Below the pieces are notes generated by a model. It was given only the letters and a program-made list of their open reading frames with translations. It did no database searches and was not told where the DNA came from. From NCBI RefSeq assembly GCF_028471905.1, contig NZ_CP116902.1:3180001-3227500 (forward strand): DNA of 47,500 bases, in the 5' to 3' direction. The stretch comes from Aneurinibacillus uraniidurans. Lineage in GTDB: Bacteria > Bacillota > Bacilli > Aneurinibacillales > Aneurinibacillaceae. The position numbers and the translations under genes are program-made. Shown one piece after another: positions 25,799 through 33,162 of the stretch. The stretch's first letter is position 1. Every line of letters begins with the position of its first letter.

Positions 25799-25820
25799 AT
25801 TCTGAACAAATTCTGAACAA
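25799..25820. repeat. Tandem 11-bp direct repeat before the SLH/IPT gene
   Basis: ATTCTGAACAA occurs twice without a gap, about 65 bp upstream of the start codon and next to a plausible -10 (TACAAT on the minus strand). It may be a regulator-binding site. Confidence 0.5.
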
Positions 25821-25822
25821 AT

Positions 25823-25868
25823 AAAAGGCCTGACATACTCCCCTACAAGAGAATATGTCAGGCCTTTT
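25823..25868 (-). terminator. Terminator after the second SLH remnant
   Basis: A perfect 15-bp stem (AAAAGGCCTGACATA / TATGTCAGGCCTTTT) with a 16-nt loop. The symmetric A and T ends make it usable in either direction. Confidence 0.88.
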
Positions 25869-25898
25869 AAAATTACTCTATAAACCCTGTCTCTTTCA

Positions 25899-26503
25899 TT
25901 AAATCAACTCAGATTTCTGTAGAGGTCGCTGCACAATTTCCGCAACCTCTGCTCTTGGGATGAACTCTTTCGGTGCCAGTTGCTGACCATTTCTGCCAGA
26001 CACAAGACCTGCTTGCAAGCAATCTGTAACCCTGCCCTTCGCCCATTCCGATGCCTGATTTGCATCTATGAACGGACGTAATAGTTCTTCTGCATCTTTA
26101 GGCTGAAGCTTTGCTTGAAGACCTGTGATTTTCATTGCTTTGGCGATAATCGTCATAGCCTGCTCCCGGGTAATCTTATCATTCGGACGGAAAGTTTCAT
26201 CTTCAAATCCGCTGATTAGATTGTACCTGTACGCGGCTTGAACAGCATCACTGTACCACTCTGTTGCTTTTACATCCGCAAACGGTGCGATACCATCCTC
26301 TTGCTTAATCCCTAACCCACGAACCATAATGGCCGCAAACTCTGCACGCGTAATATCCTGGTCCGGATTGAAGAGATCATGACCGACACCGCTAATCACC
26401 ATCCGTGAGCCCATATCATTTACCGCTACCTTCGCCCAGTGATGCTCAACATCCTTGAACTCTATTGGATGCGAAACAACGGAATACGTACTGTTCGTCA
26501 AAC
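25899..26503 (-). pseudogene. 5'-truncated copy of the giant SLH protein tail
   Basis: The open frame corresponds to the last 200 residues of the giant SLH protein, from LTNSTYSVV to KSELI, with three intact-looking SLH domains (HHWAKVAVNDMGSRMVISGV and so on). Homology stops abruptly near 26503; the only start is a TTG (26501) inside the homologous region without a ribosome binding site or signal peptide. The protein could not be exported, so it is read as a remnant. Together with the copy at 17954-18535 it shows that the same 3' end was present at least three times in the element. Confidence 0.82.
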
Positions 26504-26540
26504 CATAGTTTTTGATTGCGATCAGCCTAAATGCATAGAC

Positions 26541-26945
26541 TCATTCATAGTAAATCTTCATATTCTTTGTATTAATAACAAGCCCAAGTTCACACATAAA
26601 GTCAAATCCAATGATACCATCCAATTCAAGTCCATAATCCATAGCTCCAATTTCAACCTGGAAATTCTGAAGCTTCGTATCCCCGATCTGGATCGCATCC
26701 ATTGTTTTGGAATATACAAATTCTGCACCGCCGACTCCATAAATTGTATGTGTCATATCATTCGGCTCAGGCTTCACACCGATTTCAATAAGCTTATCTA
26801 CATTAAATATCGTTCCTGCCGAACCCGTATCCAGCAGAACATTTTCACACTTTATCGTTTGACCACGGAACGTAACAACTGCTTCAACAAACGGCAGGTC
26901 ATGCTTTATTGTAATAGAGATCATATTCTGCGCAGCCCTGTCCAT
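26541..26945 (-). CDS. Retropepsin-like aspartic protease family protein
   Basis: A 134-residue protein with the active-site motif LLDTGSAGTIF (Asp near residue 39) and the later hydrophobic-hydrophobic-Gly element GIIGFDFM, the pattern of single-domain retropepsin-like proteases that dimerise. No signal peptide. GGGAG lies 6 nt before the ATG. It overlaps the upstream 85-residue gene by 25 bp in another frame, so the two are one transcription and translation unit. Substrate unknown. Confidence 0.8.
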   Translation of the reverse strand: MDRAAQNMISITIKHDLPFVEAVVTFRGQTIKCENVLLDTGSAGTIFNVDKLIEIGVKPEPNDMTHTIYGVGGAEFVYSKTMDAIQIGDTKLQNFQVEIGAMDYGLELDGIIGFDFMCELGLVINTKNMKIYYE

Positions 26946-27178
26946 TTCTTCTCCCTGATATCGAGGTCCTCACGGGATGTATGGAAGAAATAATATTCCC
27001 GTCCTGGGTTCTCCTTATGGAGAGCTGTATAGCGTCGTAGCGCATCCATTGAGTCCTTGTAGCGGTCAATAACAGCCAGATCATCCACAATCCGTTTATC
27101 ATCCTCGGAACGGGCTTTCAACGCTTCAAACACAACCCATTCGTCCTGATAGGCCTGTCTCACTTCTTGCCACTTCAC
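26921..27178 (-). CDS. Small conserved partner of the retropepsin-like protein
   Basis: About 85 residues from the GTG at 27178 (KWQEVRQAYQDEWVVFEAL, later VIDRYKDSMDALRRYTALH and YFFHTSREDLDIREKKW). The GTG has AAAGG about 8 nt upstream; the ATG at 27199 has a ribosome binding site only if one accepts an abutting GG. As I recall, proteins of this type are often encoded beside a retropepsin-like gene. Function unknown. It is the last gene before the right element end. Confidence 0.7.
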   Translation of the reverse strand: MKWQEVRQAYQDEWVVFEALKARSEDDKRIVDDLAVIDRYKDSMDALRRYTALHKENPGREYYFFHTSREDLDIREKKWTGLRRI

Positions 27179-27250
27179 GACATCCCATCCTTTCCGCATC
27201 CTTTTTTACTGATTATACCACATACATCTGGACATCCATATCTCACCGAT

Positions 27251-27303
27251 TTAAAATAAAAGCATGCGCCTGACACTAATGTCATCGCATGCTTTTATTT
27301 TAA
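27251..27303 (-). terminator. Element-borne terminator abutting the spoVR 5' half
   Basis: TTAAAATAAAAGCATGCG (27251-27268) and its perfect 18-bp complement (27286-27303) enclose a 17-nt loop, ending 3 nt from the stop codon of the truncated spoVR frame. On the minus strand the stem ends in TTTTATTTTAA. It should stop operon transcription from entering the element. Confidence 0.85.
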
Positions 27304-27305
27304 TT

Positions 27306-28136
27306 TTAAGCACCTTTGCGAAACGAAGCCCAGCCTTCGTTCATGATCTTCGTCTCGATCTGCGGCCAGAAATACAGCATCTCTTCGCGCATGATCGTAA
27401 GTACATCACGCTGCCACGGCTCCAGACTTGGGCTGAACTCCTCAATAAACAACAACAAATCCTTCTCTGGCTCCGGAGGAAAACGTTTCGCATGATGCTT
27501 CCGTTCCTCATCCGCTGCTTCCCGCTTTTTCCGCTCCTCCTCATCAATCTCCCACAGATCATCATACGGTCGTGCTATTCTGGACGTAAACTCCGGCAGG
27601 TCCTCCCTATTGTCCGCCCACGTAAAATGCCGATGCAGCAAACTCGGATCAATATGCTCCTGAATCCCAAGAATCGCATCCAGAAAATCCTCCACCGTTT
27701 CCTGCCCATATCGAATCTCATACTGACGCAACCGCTCAGCCGTAGCCGACATGCTCTCTACCATATCACGATTCGTTCGACTAAACCGAACATTGTTCTT
27801 AAAGAAATCACAATGCGCCAGCACATGCGCCACGATGAGCTTATTCTGAATCAAACTATTGCCGTCCAATAGAAATGCGTAGCACGGATTTGAATTAATC
27901 ACCAGCTCATAAATCTTGCTTAATCCGAGATCATACTGTAGTTTCATCCGGTGAAACGATTTTCCGAAGCTCCAGTGCGAGAAGCGGGTCGGCATCCCAT
28001 ACGCGCCGAATGTATAAATAATATCTGCTGGGCATACCTCATAGCGCATCGGATAAAAATCAAGACCGAATCCTTGTGCAATCTCCGTAATCTCATCAAC
28101 AGCTCGCTCCAATTGCTTCATCTCTTCTTCCGTCAT
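27306..28136 (-). CDS. spoVR: SpoVR, N-terminal part (5' half of interrupted gene)
   Basis: A 276-residue frame holding the N-terminal half of Spo[35 protein letters not shown]-like [33 protein letters not shown] and [11 protein letters not shown]. The family sequence runs to NEGWA (residue 270); the last six residues (SFRKGA) are encoded by element DNA. Its ATG overlaps the yhbH stop (ATGA) and has AAAGGAGAG upstream, so it is translationally coupled to yhbH. Removing 2700-27341 joins it in frame to the half at 2061, giving 477 residues. As it stands the product is a truncated SpoVR of unknown activity. Confidence 0.95.
   Translation of the reverse strand: MTEEEMKQLERAVDEITEIAQGFGLDFYPMRYEVCPADIIYTFGAYGMPTRFSHWSFGKSFHRMKLQYDLGLSKIYELVINSNPCYAFLLDGNSLIQNKLIVAHVLAHCDFFKNNVRFSRTNRDMVESMSATAERLRQYEIRYGQETVEDFLDAILGIQEHIDPSLLHRHFTWADNREDLPEFTSRIARPYDDLWEIDEEERKKREAADEERKHHAKRFPPEPEKDLLLFIEEFSPSLEPWQRDVLTIMREEMLYFWPQIETKIMNEGWASFRKGA
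27328..27341. other. Attachment-site core, right element boundary
   Basis: GCCCAGCCTTCGTT, an exact copy of 2686-2699. To the right is spoVR; to the left is element DNA. The core with its element-side flanks is the half of a near-palindrome (see findings). Confidence 0.88.
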
Positions 28137-29284
28137 CCCGCACTCTCCTTTCCGAAAAATCCAGTCAGCGCCTTATACACCTCACCCTTCTCCCGAACAA
28201 TTGAGTATTTGAACTTCGGATCTTTAATGTGCTTGTAAGCTGACATTAATGTAGAGTGTCGATTGTATTGATTAACCTCGCCGTATCCAAATATATTGCA
28301 CTTCTCCATCAATTCCCGCACCAGCTTCACACAGCGGTCATTATCCGACGTCAAATTATCCCCATCCGAAAAATGAAACGGATAAATATTATACCTCGAC
28401 GGTGGATAGCGTTCATCAATAATTTCCAGCGCCTTACGGTACGCAGACGAACAAATCGTCCCGCCGCTCTCTCCCTTAGAGAAAAACGCCTCCTCCGTCA
28501 CTTCCTTCGCCTCCGTATGATGGGCGATAAACACAATCTCCACTTTTTCATACTTTGTGCGCAAAAAGCGCAGCATCCAGAAAAAGAAACTGCGCGCGAC
28601 ATACTTTTCCATCTGTCCCATCGAACCAGACGTATCCATCATCGCAATAATCACCGCATTCGAATGCGGTTCGACAACTTCCTCCCACGTCTTAAATCGC
28701 AAATCATCATTTAAAATATCTTGAATCCCCTCGCGACCTGCCAGCCCATTCCGCCTGAGCGCCTCAAGCAATGTCCGCTTCTTATCAATATTGCCCATAA
28801 GACCTTTTTTACGAATGTCGTTAAACCGTATATCCGTCACGATAATCTCATCCTGATCTTTCTGCTCAAGATTCGGCAGCTCCATCTCAGCAAACAGCAT
28901 CTCCTGCAGCTCTTCAACCGAGATTTCTGCTTCATAATAATCTTCGCCTGCCTGATCACCCGCTCCTTGCCCTTTGCCCGGCCCCTGTTTTGGGTCCCCA
29001 TCCCGCGCCACCACATCGCCTACCTTTGATTCCCCGTCCCCCTGGCCGACGTGCTGGCTCTTATTGTAGTTGTAGCGAATACGATACTCGTCGAGCGAGC
29101 GGATCGGGATTTTAACCATATCCCGCCCGTTCGACATAATAATACTTTCTTCACTCACAAGATCGGGGAGGTTTTTGCGGATTGCATCTTTCACTTTTTG
29201 CTGATGTCGCATCTGGTCCTGATGCCCTTTGCGGTGCAGCGACCAGTCCTCCCGTGAAATGATAAATGATGGCTCATGTTTCAC
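28133..29284 (-). CDS. yhbH: YhbH/YeaH family sporulation protein (DUF444)
   Basis: A 383-residue cytoplasmic protein with a low-complexity Gly/Asp stretch (about 78-114) and a C-terminal von Willebrand A-like domain carrying the MIDAS motif DTSGS (217-221). The family partners with the PrkA kinase; in E. coli the equivalents are yeaG-yeaH, and in B. subtilis yhbH is a sigmaE-dependent sporulation gene. GTG start with AGGGGGG 7 nt upstream. It lies 21 nt after prkA and overlaps spoVR by 4 bp, which ties the three genes into one operon. Confidence 0.95.
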   Translation of the reverse strand: MKHEPSFIISREDWSLHRKGHQDQMRHQQKVKDAIRKNLPDLVSEESIIMSNGRDMVKIPIRSLDEYRIRYNYNKSQHVGQGDGESKVGDVVARDGDPKQGPGKGQGAGDQAGEDYYEAEISVEELQEMLFAEMELPNLEQKDQDEIIVTDIRFNDIRKKGLMGNIDKKRTLLEALRRNGLAGREGIQDILNDDLRFKTWEEVVEPHSNAVIIAMMDTSGSMGQMEKYVARSFFFWMLRFLRTKYEKVEIVFIAHHTEAKEVTEEAFFSKGESGGTICSSAYRKALEIIDERYPPSRYNIYPFHFSDGDNLTSDNDRCVKLVRELMEKCNIFGYGEVNQYNRHSTLMSAYKHIKDPKFKYSIVREKGEVYKALTGFFGKESAG

Positions 29285-29305
29285 CGTGAATCCCCCCTGA
29301 CCTGC

Positions 29306-31204
29306 CTATCGATTCAGGAGGCTGCCAACATAGCGCAGTAATTCATTCGCGCAGATCGGGCAGTATCCGTGTCCATCGATAAGACGGGCGGTCACTTCGT
29401 TTACTTTTTTCAGCTGCATTTCATCCGGGGTTTTGCTTGAGGTTGTAATCTTCACGACATCTTTCAGATCAGCGAACAGCTTCTTCTCAATCGCTTCACG
29501 CAGGCGCTCATGACTGTTGTAATCAAAACGCTTACCTTTGCGAGCATAGGCCGAGATACGAATGAGAATCTCTTCGCGGAACGCTTTTTTCGCATTTTCA
29601 GAAATGCCAATCTGTTCCTCAATCGAACGCATCAGTTTTTCGTCTGCTTCCATTTCCTCACCCGTAATCGGGTCACGCACTTTTGACTTATTGCAGTACG
29701 ACTCCACATTGTCAAGATAGTTATCCATGAGCGTTTTTGCGGACTCTTCATATGAGTAGACGAACGCTTTCTGCACTTCCTTCTTCGCTAGCTCATCATA
29801 CTCTTTGCGGGCGATGTTAATAAACGTTAAATATCGTTCTTTCTCTTCCTTCGATACTGTGGCAGTCTGGTCGAGACCGTCCTTAAGTGCCCGTAAAATA
29901 TCCAGCGCATTGATGCATTCTGTATCGCGACGAATAAGCGCACTGGAGATACGGTTGATCACATAACGCGGATCGATCCCGCTCATTCCTTCATCAATAA
30001 ATTCGTTCTGCAGCTCTTTAATATCCGATTCTTTAAATCCTTCAACGGCCCCTCCGTCATAAAGACGGAGCTTCTTCAACAAATCGACTCCCTGCTTTTT
30101 AGAATCTTTTAGACGAGTCATAATGGAGAAGATGGCTGCAGCTCGGAGCGCATGCGGTGCGATGTGTACATGACCAAGATCGCTCTGCTTAATAAGCTTA
30201 TCGTAAATTTTCTCTTCATCTGATACACGCAAGTTATACGGTACACGCATGACGATAATCCGGGACTGTAATGCCTCGTTTTTCTTATTAGAGATGAACG
30301 TTTTGTACTCCGATTCATTCGTATGAGCCACAATCAATTCATCTGCCGAAATAAGGGCGAAGCGACCAGCTTTGAAGTTGCCTTCCTGTGTCAGAGAAAG
30401 TAAGTTCCAGAGGAATTTCTCATCACACTTCAGCATTTCCTGGAACTCCATCAAGCCGCGGTTTGCCTTGTTCAACTCTCCATCAAAACGATACGCACGC
30501 GGATCGGACTCCGAACCGTATTTCGTAATCGTTGAAAAGTCAATGCTTCCGGTTAAATCCGCGATATCCTGGGATTTTGGATCAGACGGACTAAATGTTC
30601 CAATCCCCTTGCGTTTTGCCTCCGAGAACAAAATACGTTCAATCGGCATATCCTCCAACCGGCCGCCGTATTCTGTCTCGAGGCGCATCTGGTTATACGG
30701 GGACAGATTGCCTTCTATTTTGATTCCGAGCTCTTTTTCAATATCCGGGCGCAAGTCATGCGGAACCAGGTGCAGGGGATCTTCCTGCATCGGACATCCC
30801 TTAATCGCATACACTGCCCCTTCCTCTGTACGTGAAAACTGTTCCAACCCGCGCTTTAACATCGTCACAAGCGTTGATTTTCCGCCACTAACCGGCCCCA
30901 TCAGAAGCAGAATCCGCTTTCGTACATCAAGACGCATAGCCGCCGAGTGGAAATACTCCTCTACCAGCTTTTCGATTGCGCGATCTAAACCATAAATCTC
31001 TTTACTGAAAAAGTTGTATGTTCTGCTTCCATCTTCGTTATGTTCAATCCCGGCATGTTTAACCATGTTATACACCCGGGAGTGTGCAGTTTGAGCCACA
31101 TGAGGATTTTTGCGTACGATTTCCAAATACTCGGCGAACGTGCCTTCCCACATCAGTTGTTCTTCACGGGCGCGATAGTCTGCGATCCGTCTTAGGATAT
31201 CCAT
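29306..31204 (-). CDS. prkA: PrkA serine protein kinase / AAA+ protein
   Basis: A 632-residue protein, the usual PrkA length. The N-terminal AAA-like domain has the Walker A GPVSGGKST (103-111). Long conserved stretches such as KGCPMQEDPLHLVP and GLMEFQEMLKCDEKFLWNLL follow, with the PrkA C-terminal domain. In B. subtilis PrkA is made in the mother cell under sigmaE and affects sigmaK-dependent events. It is the first gene of the prkA-yhbH-spoVR operon, with ribosome binding site GGAGAGG before the ATG. Confidence 0.96.
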   Translation of the reverse strand: MDILRRIADYRAREEQLMWEGTFAEYLEIVRKNPHVAQTAHSRVYNMVKHAGIEHNEDGSRTYNFFSKEIYGLDRAIEKLVEEYFHSAAMRLDVRKRILLLMGPVSGGKSTLVTMLKRGLEQFSRTEEGAVYAIKGCPMQEDPLHLVPHDLRPDIEKELGIKIEGNLSPYNQMRLETEYGGRLEDMPIERILFSEAKRKGIGTFSPSDPKSQDIADLTGSIDFSTITKYGSESDPRAYRFDGELNKANRGLMEFQEMLKCDEKFLWNLLSLTQEGNFKAGRFALISADELIVAHTNESEYKTFISNKKNEALQSRIIVMRVPYNLRVSDEEKIYDKLIKQSDLGHVHIAPHALRAAAIFSIMTRLKDSKKQGVDLLKKLRLYDGGAVEGFKESDIKELQNEFIDEGMSGIDPRYVINRISSALIRRDTECINALDILRALKDGLDQTATVSKEEKERYLTFINIARKEYDELAKKEVQKAFVYSYEESAKTLMDNYLDNVESYCNKSKVRDPITGEEMEADEKLMRSIEEQIGISENAKKAFREEILIRISAYARKGKRFDYNSHERLREAIEKKLFADLKDVVKITTSSKTPDEMQLKKVNEVTARLIDGHGYCPICANELLRYVGSLLNR

Positions 31205-31235
31205 TGGGCACTCCTCTCCTTTTCCTCGTTCAGAA

Positions 31236-31264
31236 TACGTATGTCTTGGGGGGTGAGTTTTTAC
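31236..31264 (-). promoter_or_regulatory. Candidate sigmaE promoter of the prkA operon
   Basis: On the minus strand GTAAAAA (31264-31258), a 14-nt spacer and CATACGTA (31243-31236) precede prkA by about 32 nt. The -10 box matches the CATAC core of sigmaE well; the -35 match is moderate. Known sigmaE control of prkA in B. subtilis supports it. Confidence 0.5.
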
Positions 31265-31343
31265 TATCCTATTCCGTGACCATTACTGACATGCTAAGAA
31301 AAACAGGCATCGGCTCAAGCATTCGTTATTTGTCTGTCCAAAC

Positions 31344-31373
31344 AAAAAAGCCACAGGCGAGTTGACCTGTGAC
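31344..31373 (-). terminator. Terminator after hmoA-like gene
   Basis: GTCACAGG / CCTGTGGC pairs on the minus strand and is followed by TTTTTT, just beyond the stop at 31386. Confidence 0.85.
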
Positions 31374-31385
31374 TTCTTCATACTT

Positions 31386-31694
31386 TTATTTATTATCGTA
31401 TACGGCTCCATGCAGCACTTCATAAATTTCAAGCTGTGAACCTGTCGCTGGATTATTTTCATTCGAATGCGCATGTGCACGGCGGAAGGAGTCACTCTCA
31501 GTCCAAGCGCGGAATGATTGTTCACTATCCCACTTCGTATACACAATCTGCTTGTCCATATCCAGGCTACCAAGGAATTGGAATTCCAGACAGCCTGGAA
31601 CTTCTTTCATTCGCTCCGCGCTCTTGCCAAACATCTCAGTCATCCGACCTTGCATTGCTTTGGGGACTTGCAGGACATTCATTACTACATACAT
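31386..31694 (-). CDS. Antibiotic-biosynthesis-monooxygenase fold protein, HmoA-like
   Basis: A 102-residue single ABM-domain protein (MYVVMNVLQVPK, then FQFLGSLDMDKQIVYTKWDS, SFRRAHAH). The WDS and the His-rich helix match IsdG/HmoA heme monooxygenases, which open heme to release iron, but the small family also includes other oxygenases. The start at 31694 is set by GGAGGTG 7 nt upstream; a longer frame to 31757 is unsupported. Monocistronic, divergent from the 57-residue gene. Confidence 0.8.
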   Translation of the reverse strand: MYVVMNVLQVPKAMQGRMTEMFGKSAERMKEVPGCLEFQFLGSLDMDKQIVYTKWDSEQSFRAWTESDSFRRAHAHSNENNPATGSQLEIYEVLHGAVYDNK

Positions 31695-31827
31695 AGAAAG
31701 CACCTCCTGTAAAATGACTTCGCCTTCACTATACCAAATCAGGAAGACAGATTCCAATTCAGGGGTGCAAAACCACTTTATAAGTTGGTAAAATAAAGAT
31801 AATTATTTTTAATAAGGAGGCGTATGT

Positions 31828-32001
31828 ATGAACGCTGAATCGTCTGAATCCAGCAAACAGGAGCAAGACCATCTGGAACGAACCATTCGGGAGCGTGATG
31901 AACGCATTACACAAATGATGCGTGAAAAACAGGAAACCCGTATGCTTCTTGCCTCCGCAGAGCAGCCGTCCTTCTGGCGCCGCCTTTTTCGTCGAGTATA
32001 A
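31828..32001 (+). CDS. Small basic/acidic protein, 57 residues
   Basis: ATG at 31828 has AAGGAGG 7 nt upstream. The protein starts MNAESSESSKQEQDHLERTI, has a charged helix (RERDERITQMMREKQETR) and ends SFWRRLFRRV with a Trp/Arg tail. I do not recognise it; the amphipathic helix and basic end could bind membrane or nucleic acid. It is an isolated plus-strand gene with its own terminator. Confidence 0.72.
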   Translation: MNAESSESSKQEQDHLERTIRERDERITQMMREKQETRMLLASAEQPSFWRRLFRRV

Positions 32002-32004
32002 AAA

Positions 32005-32058
32005 AACGCACAAGAGCAGGTGTTCCGGTATGGAACGGTATGCTCTGTGCGTTTTTTT
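32005..32058. terminator. Bidirectional terminator
   Basis: ACGCAC-AGAGCA pairs with TGCTCT-GTGCGT, flanked by A6 and T7, between the convergent 57-residue gene and metQ. Confidence 0.9.
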
Positions 32059-32066
32059 GTGTGGTA

Positions 32067-32885
32067 TTAAAATACCGGGATAACGGAGCCTTTGTATTTC
32101 TCTTGGATGAATTTCTTCGTATCCTCGGATTTCAGCACTGCGATCAGCTTTTTGATCTCGTCACGGTTCTCATCGCCTTCTTTAACTGCGATGATGTTTG
32201 CGAATGTTTTCGCTGCTTCAGAATCTTTCTTCTCCATTGCGATCGCTTTGTCTGGCGTTAGGCCGCCTTCCATTGCATAGTTACCATTAATTACAGCGTA
32301 ATCAACTTCACCAACCGCACGCGGCAGCATAGAAGCTTCCATTTCTTTAATCTGAATGTTGTTCGGATTTTCTACAATATCCTTTTGTGTCAGCTCGTTG
32401 AGTGGCTTGCCAGCTTTCAGCTTAAACCAACCTTGTGCTTCAATCAGTTTTAATGCGCGTGCACCGTTGGATACATCATTCGGAATTGCGATCACAGCGC
32501 CTTTTTTCGGTTGCTTCGCTGTTTCTTTACCAGGGTATAAGCCCATCGGCTCAAGGTGAATACCGTCTAACGCTTTAATGTGTGTACCATGCTTTTTGTT
32601 AAAATCATCGAGGTAAGGTGTTGTCTGGAAATAGTTTGCATCAATTTGCTTGTCTTCAAGCGCTTTATTCGGAAGTACATAGTCGTTAAATACGCGGATT
32701 TCCATATCCACGCCTTGTGCTTTCAGCTTGTCCTGCACGCTTTTCAAAATCTCGGCATGCGGAACTGCACTTGCCCCTACAATAATCTTCTTTGTTTCTG
32801 CTTTTTGCTGGTTACCTCCACCGCCGCATGCTGCGAGCAGGCCTACAACCAGCGCAAGAATTGCCATTACAATCCACTTCTTCAT
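32067..32885 (-). CDS. metQ: MetQ methionine ABC transporter substrate-binding lipoprotein
   Basis: A 272-residue lipoprotein of the NlpA/MetQ family. The lipobox LLAAC places the lipidated Cys at residue 20. Typical motifs include IDANYFQTTPYLDDFN and NDVSNGARALKLIE. It captures methionine for a MetN-MetP importer. ATG at 32885 with AGGGG about 9 nt upstream. A SAM-I riboswitch precedes it. metN and metP are not adjacent on either side, so the permease must be encoded elsewhere or metQ acts as an extra receptor. Confidence 0.93.
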   Translation of the reverse strand: MKKWIVMAILALVVGLLAACGGGGNQQKAETKKIIVGASAVPHAEILKSVQDKLKAQGVDMEIRVFNDYVLPNKALEDKQIDANYFQTTPYLDDFNKKHGTHIKALDGIHLEPMGLYPGKETAKQPKKGAVIAIPNDVSNGARALKLIEAQGWFKLKAGKPLNELTQKDIVENPNNIQIKEMEASMLPRAVGEVDYAVINGNYAMEGGLTPDKAIAMEKKDSEAAKTFANIIAVKEGDENRDEIKKLIAVLKSEDTKKFIQEKYKGSVIPVF

Positions 32886-32918
32886 GTGCAAAAACCCCTT
32901 TTCTTTTTTTGATCGTAC

Positions 32919-32956
32919 AAAAAACTCCCTCGCCGGCAGAAAACCGAGAGGGAGTT
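32919..32956 (-). terminator. Regulatory terminator of the SAM-I riboswitch
   Basis: AACTCCCTC / GAGGGAGTT stem with a T-run on the minus strand, between the aptamer and metQ. This is the expression platform that stops transcription when SAM is bound. Confidence 0.88.
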
Positions 32957-32976
32957 GGTACTAGCAACCTCATCAT

Positions 32977-33092
32977 CTCTTATCTGCCAGGAATTTCATC
33001 CTGCTGGATTTGGCACAAAATTTTCTTATAAGCAAGAAAATCCGCTGCCGGGCTTCATTGGGCCAGTCCCTCCGCCGCTCTCGATAAGCGAG
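32977..33092 (-). promoter_or_regulatory. SAM-I (S-box) riboswitch
   Basis: On the minus strand the aptamer reads CTTATCGAGAGCGG, GAGGGACTGGCCC, TGAAGCCCGGCA, then GTGCCAAATCCAGCAG and finally CTGGCAGATAAGAG. These are the conserved S-box segments in order, with the closing CTTATC/GATAAG helix. It regulates metQ by SAM-dependent termination. Confidence 0.95.
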
Positions 33093-33114
33093 TTTTATTT
33101 AATTACTGAAAATT

Positions 33115-33143
33115 ATATTACTTCCCTTTAAAACGTTTGTCAA
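33115..33143 (-). promoter_or_regulatory. metQ: SigmaA promoter of the S-box metQ unit
   Basis: On the minus strand TTGACA (33143-33138), a 17-nt spacer and TAATAT (33120-33115) lie just upstream of the aptamer. Confidence 0.85.
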
Positions 33144-33162
33144 ATATTTTTTCAATAAAATA

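Larger units (their letters stand above)
2700..27341. mobile_element. 24.6-kb intervening element splitting spoVR
   Basis: The segment between the two 14-bp repeats, counting one repeat, is 24,642 bp. It carries three large serine recombinases, an XRE regulator, small genes, SLH surface-protein genes and remnants, and a retropepsin-like pair. No phage structural, lysis, replication or conjugation gene is recognised. Both ends lie inside one spoVR reading frame, and precise excision restores it. The gene-target logic matches the known sporulation intervening elements in sigK, spsM and spoVFB. That excision actually occurs, and when, is inference. Confidence 0.88.

Noticed and set aside
2686-27341. 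An assembly misjoin as the cause of the split spoVR
   Set aside because: Each boundary is continuous, the join is in frame at an exact repeat, and the rebuilt attP is palindromic; chance would not give all three. Repeat-rich cargo still makes internal misassembly possible.
27264-27872. 202-residue plus-strand frame
   Set aside because: Antisense of the spoVR 5' half.
31759-32013. 84-residue minus-strand frame
   Set aside because: Antisense of the supported 57-residue plus-strand gene and its terminator; no ribosome binding site.
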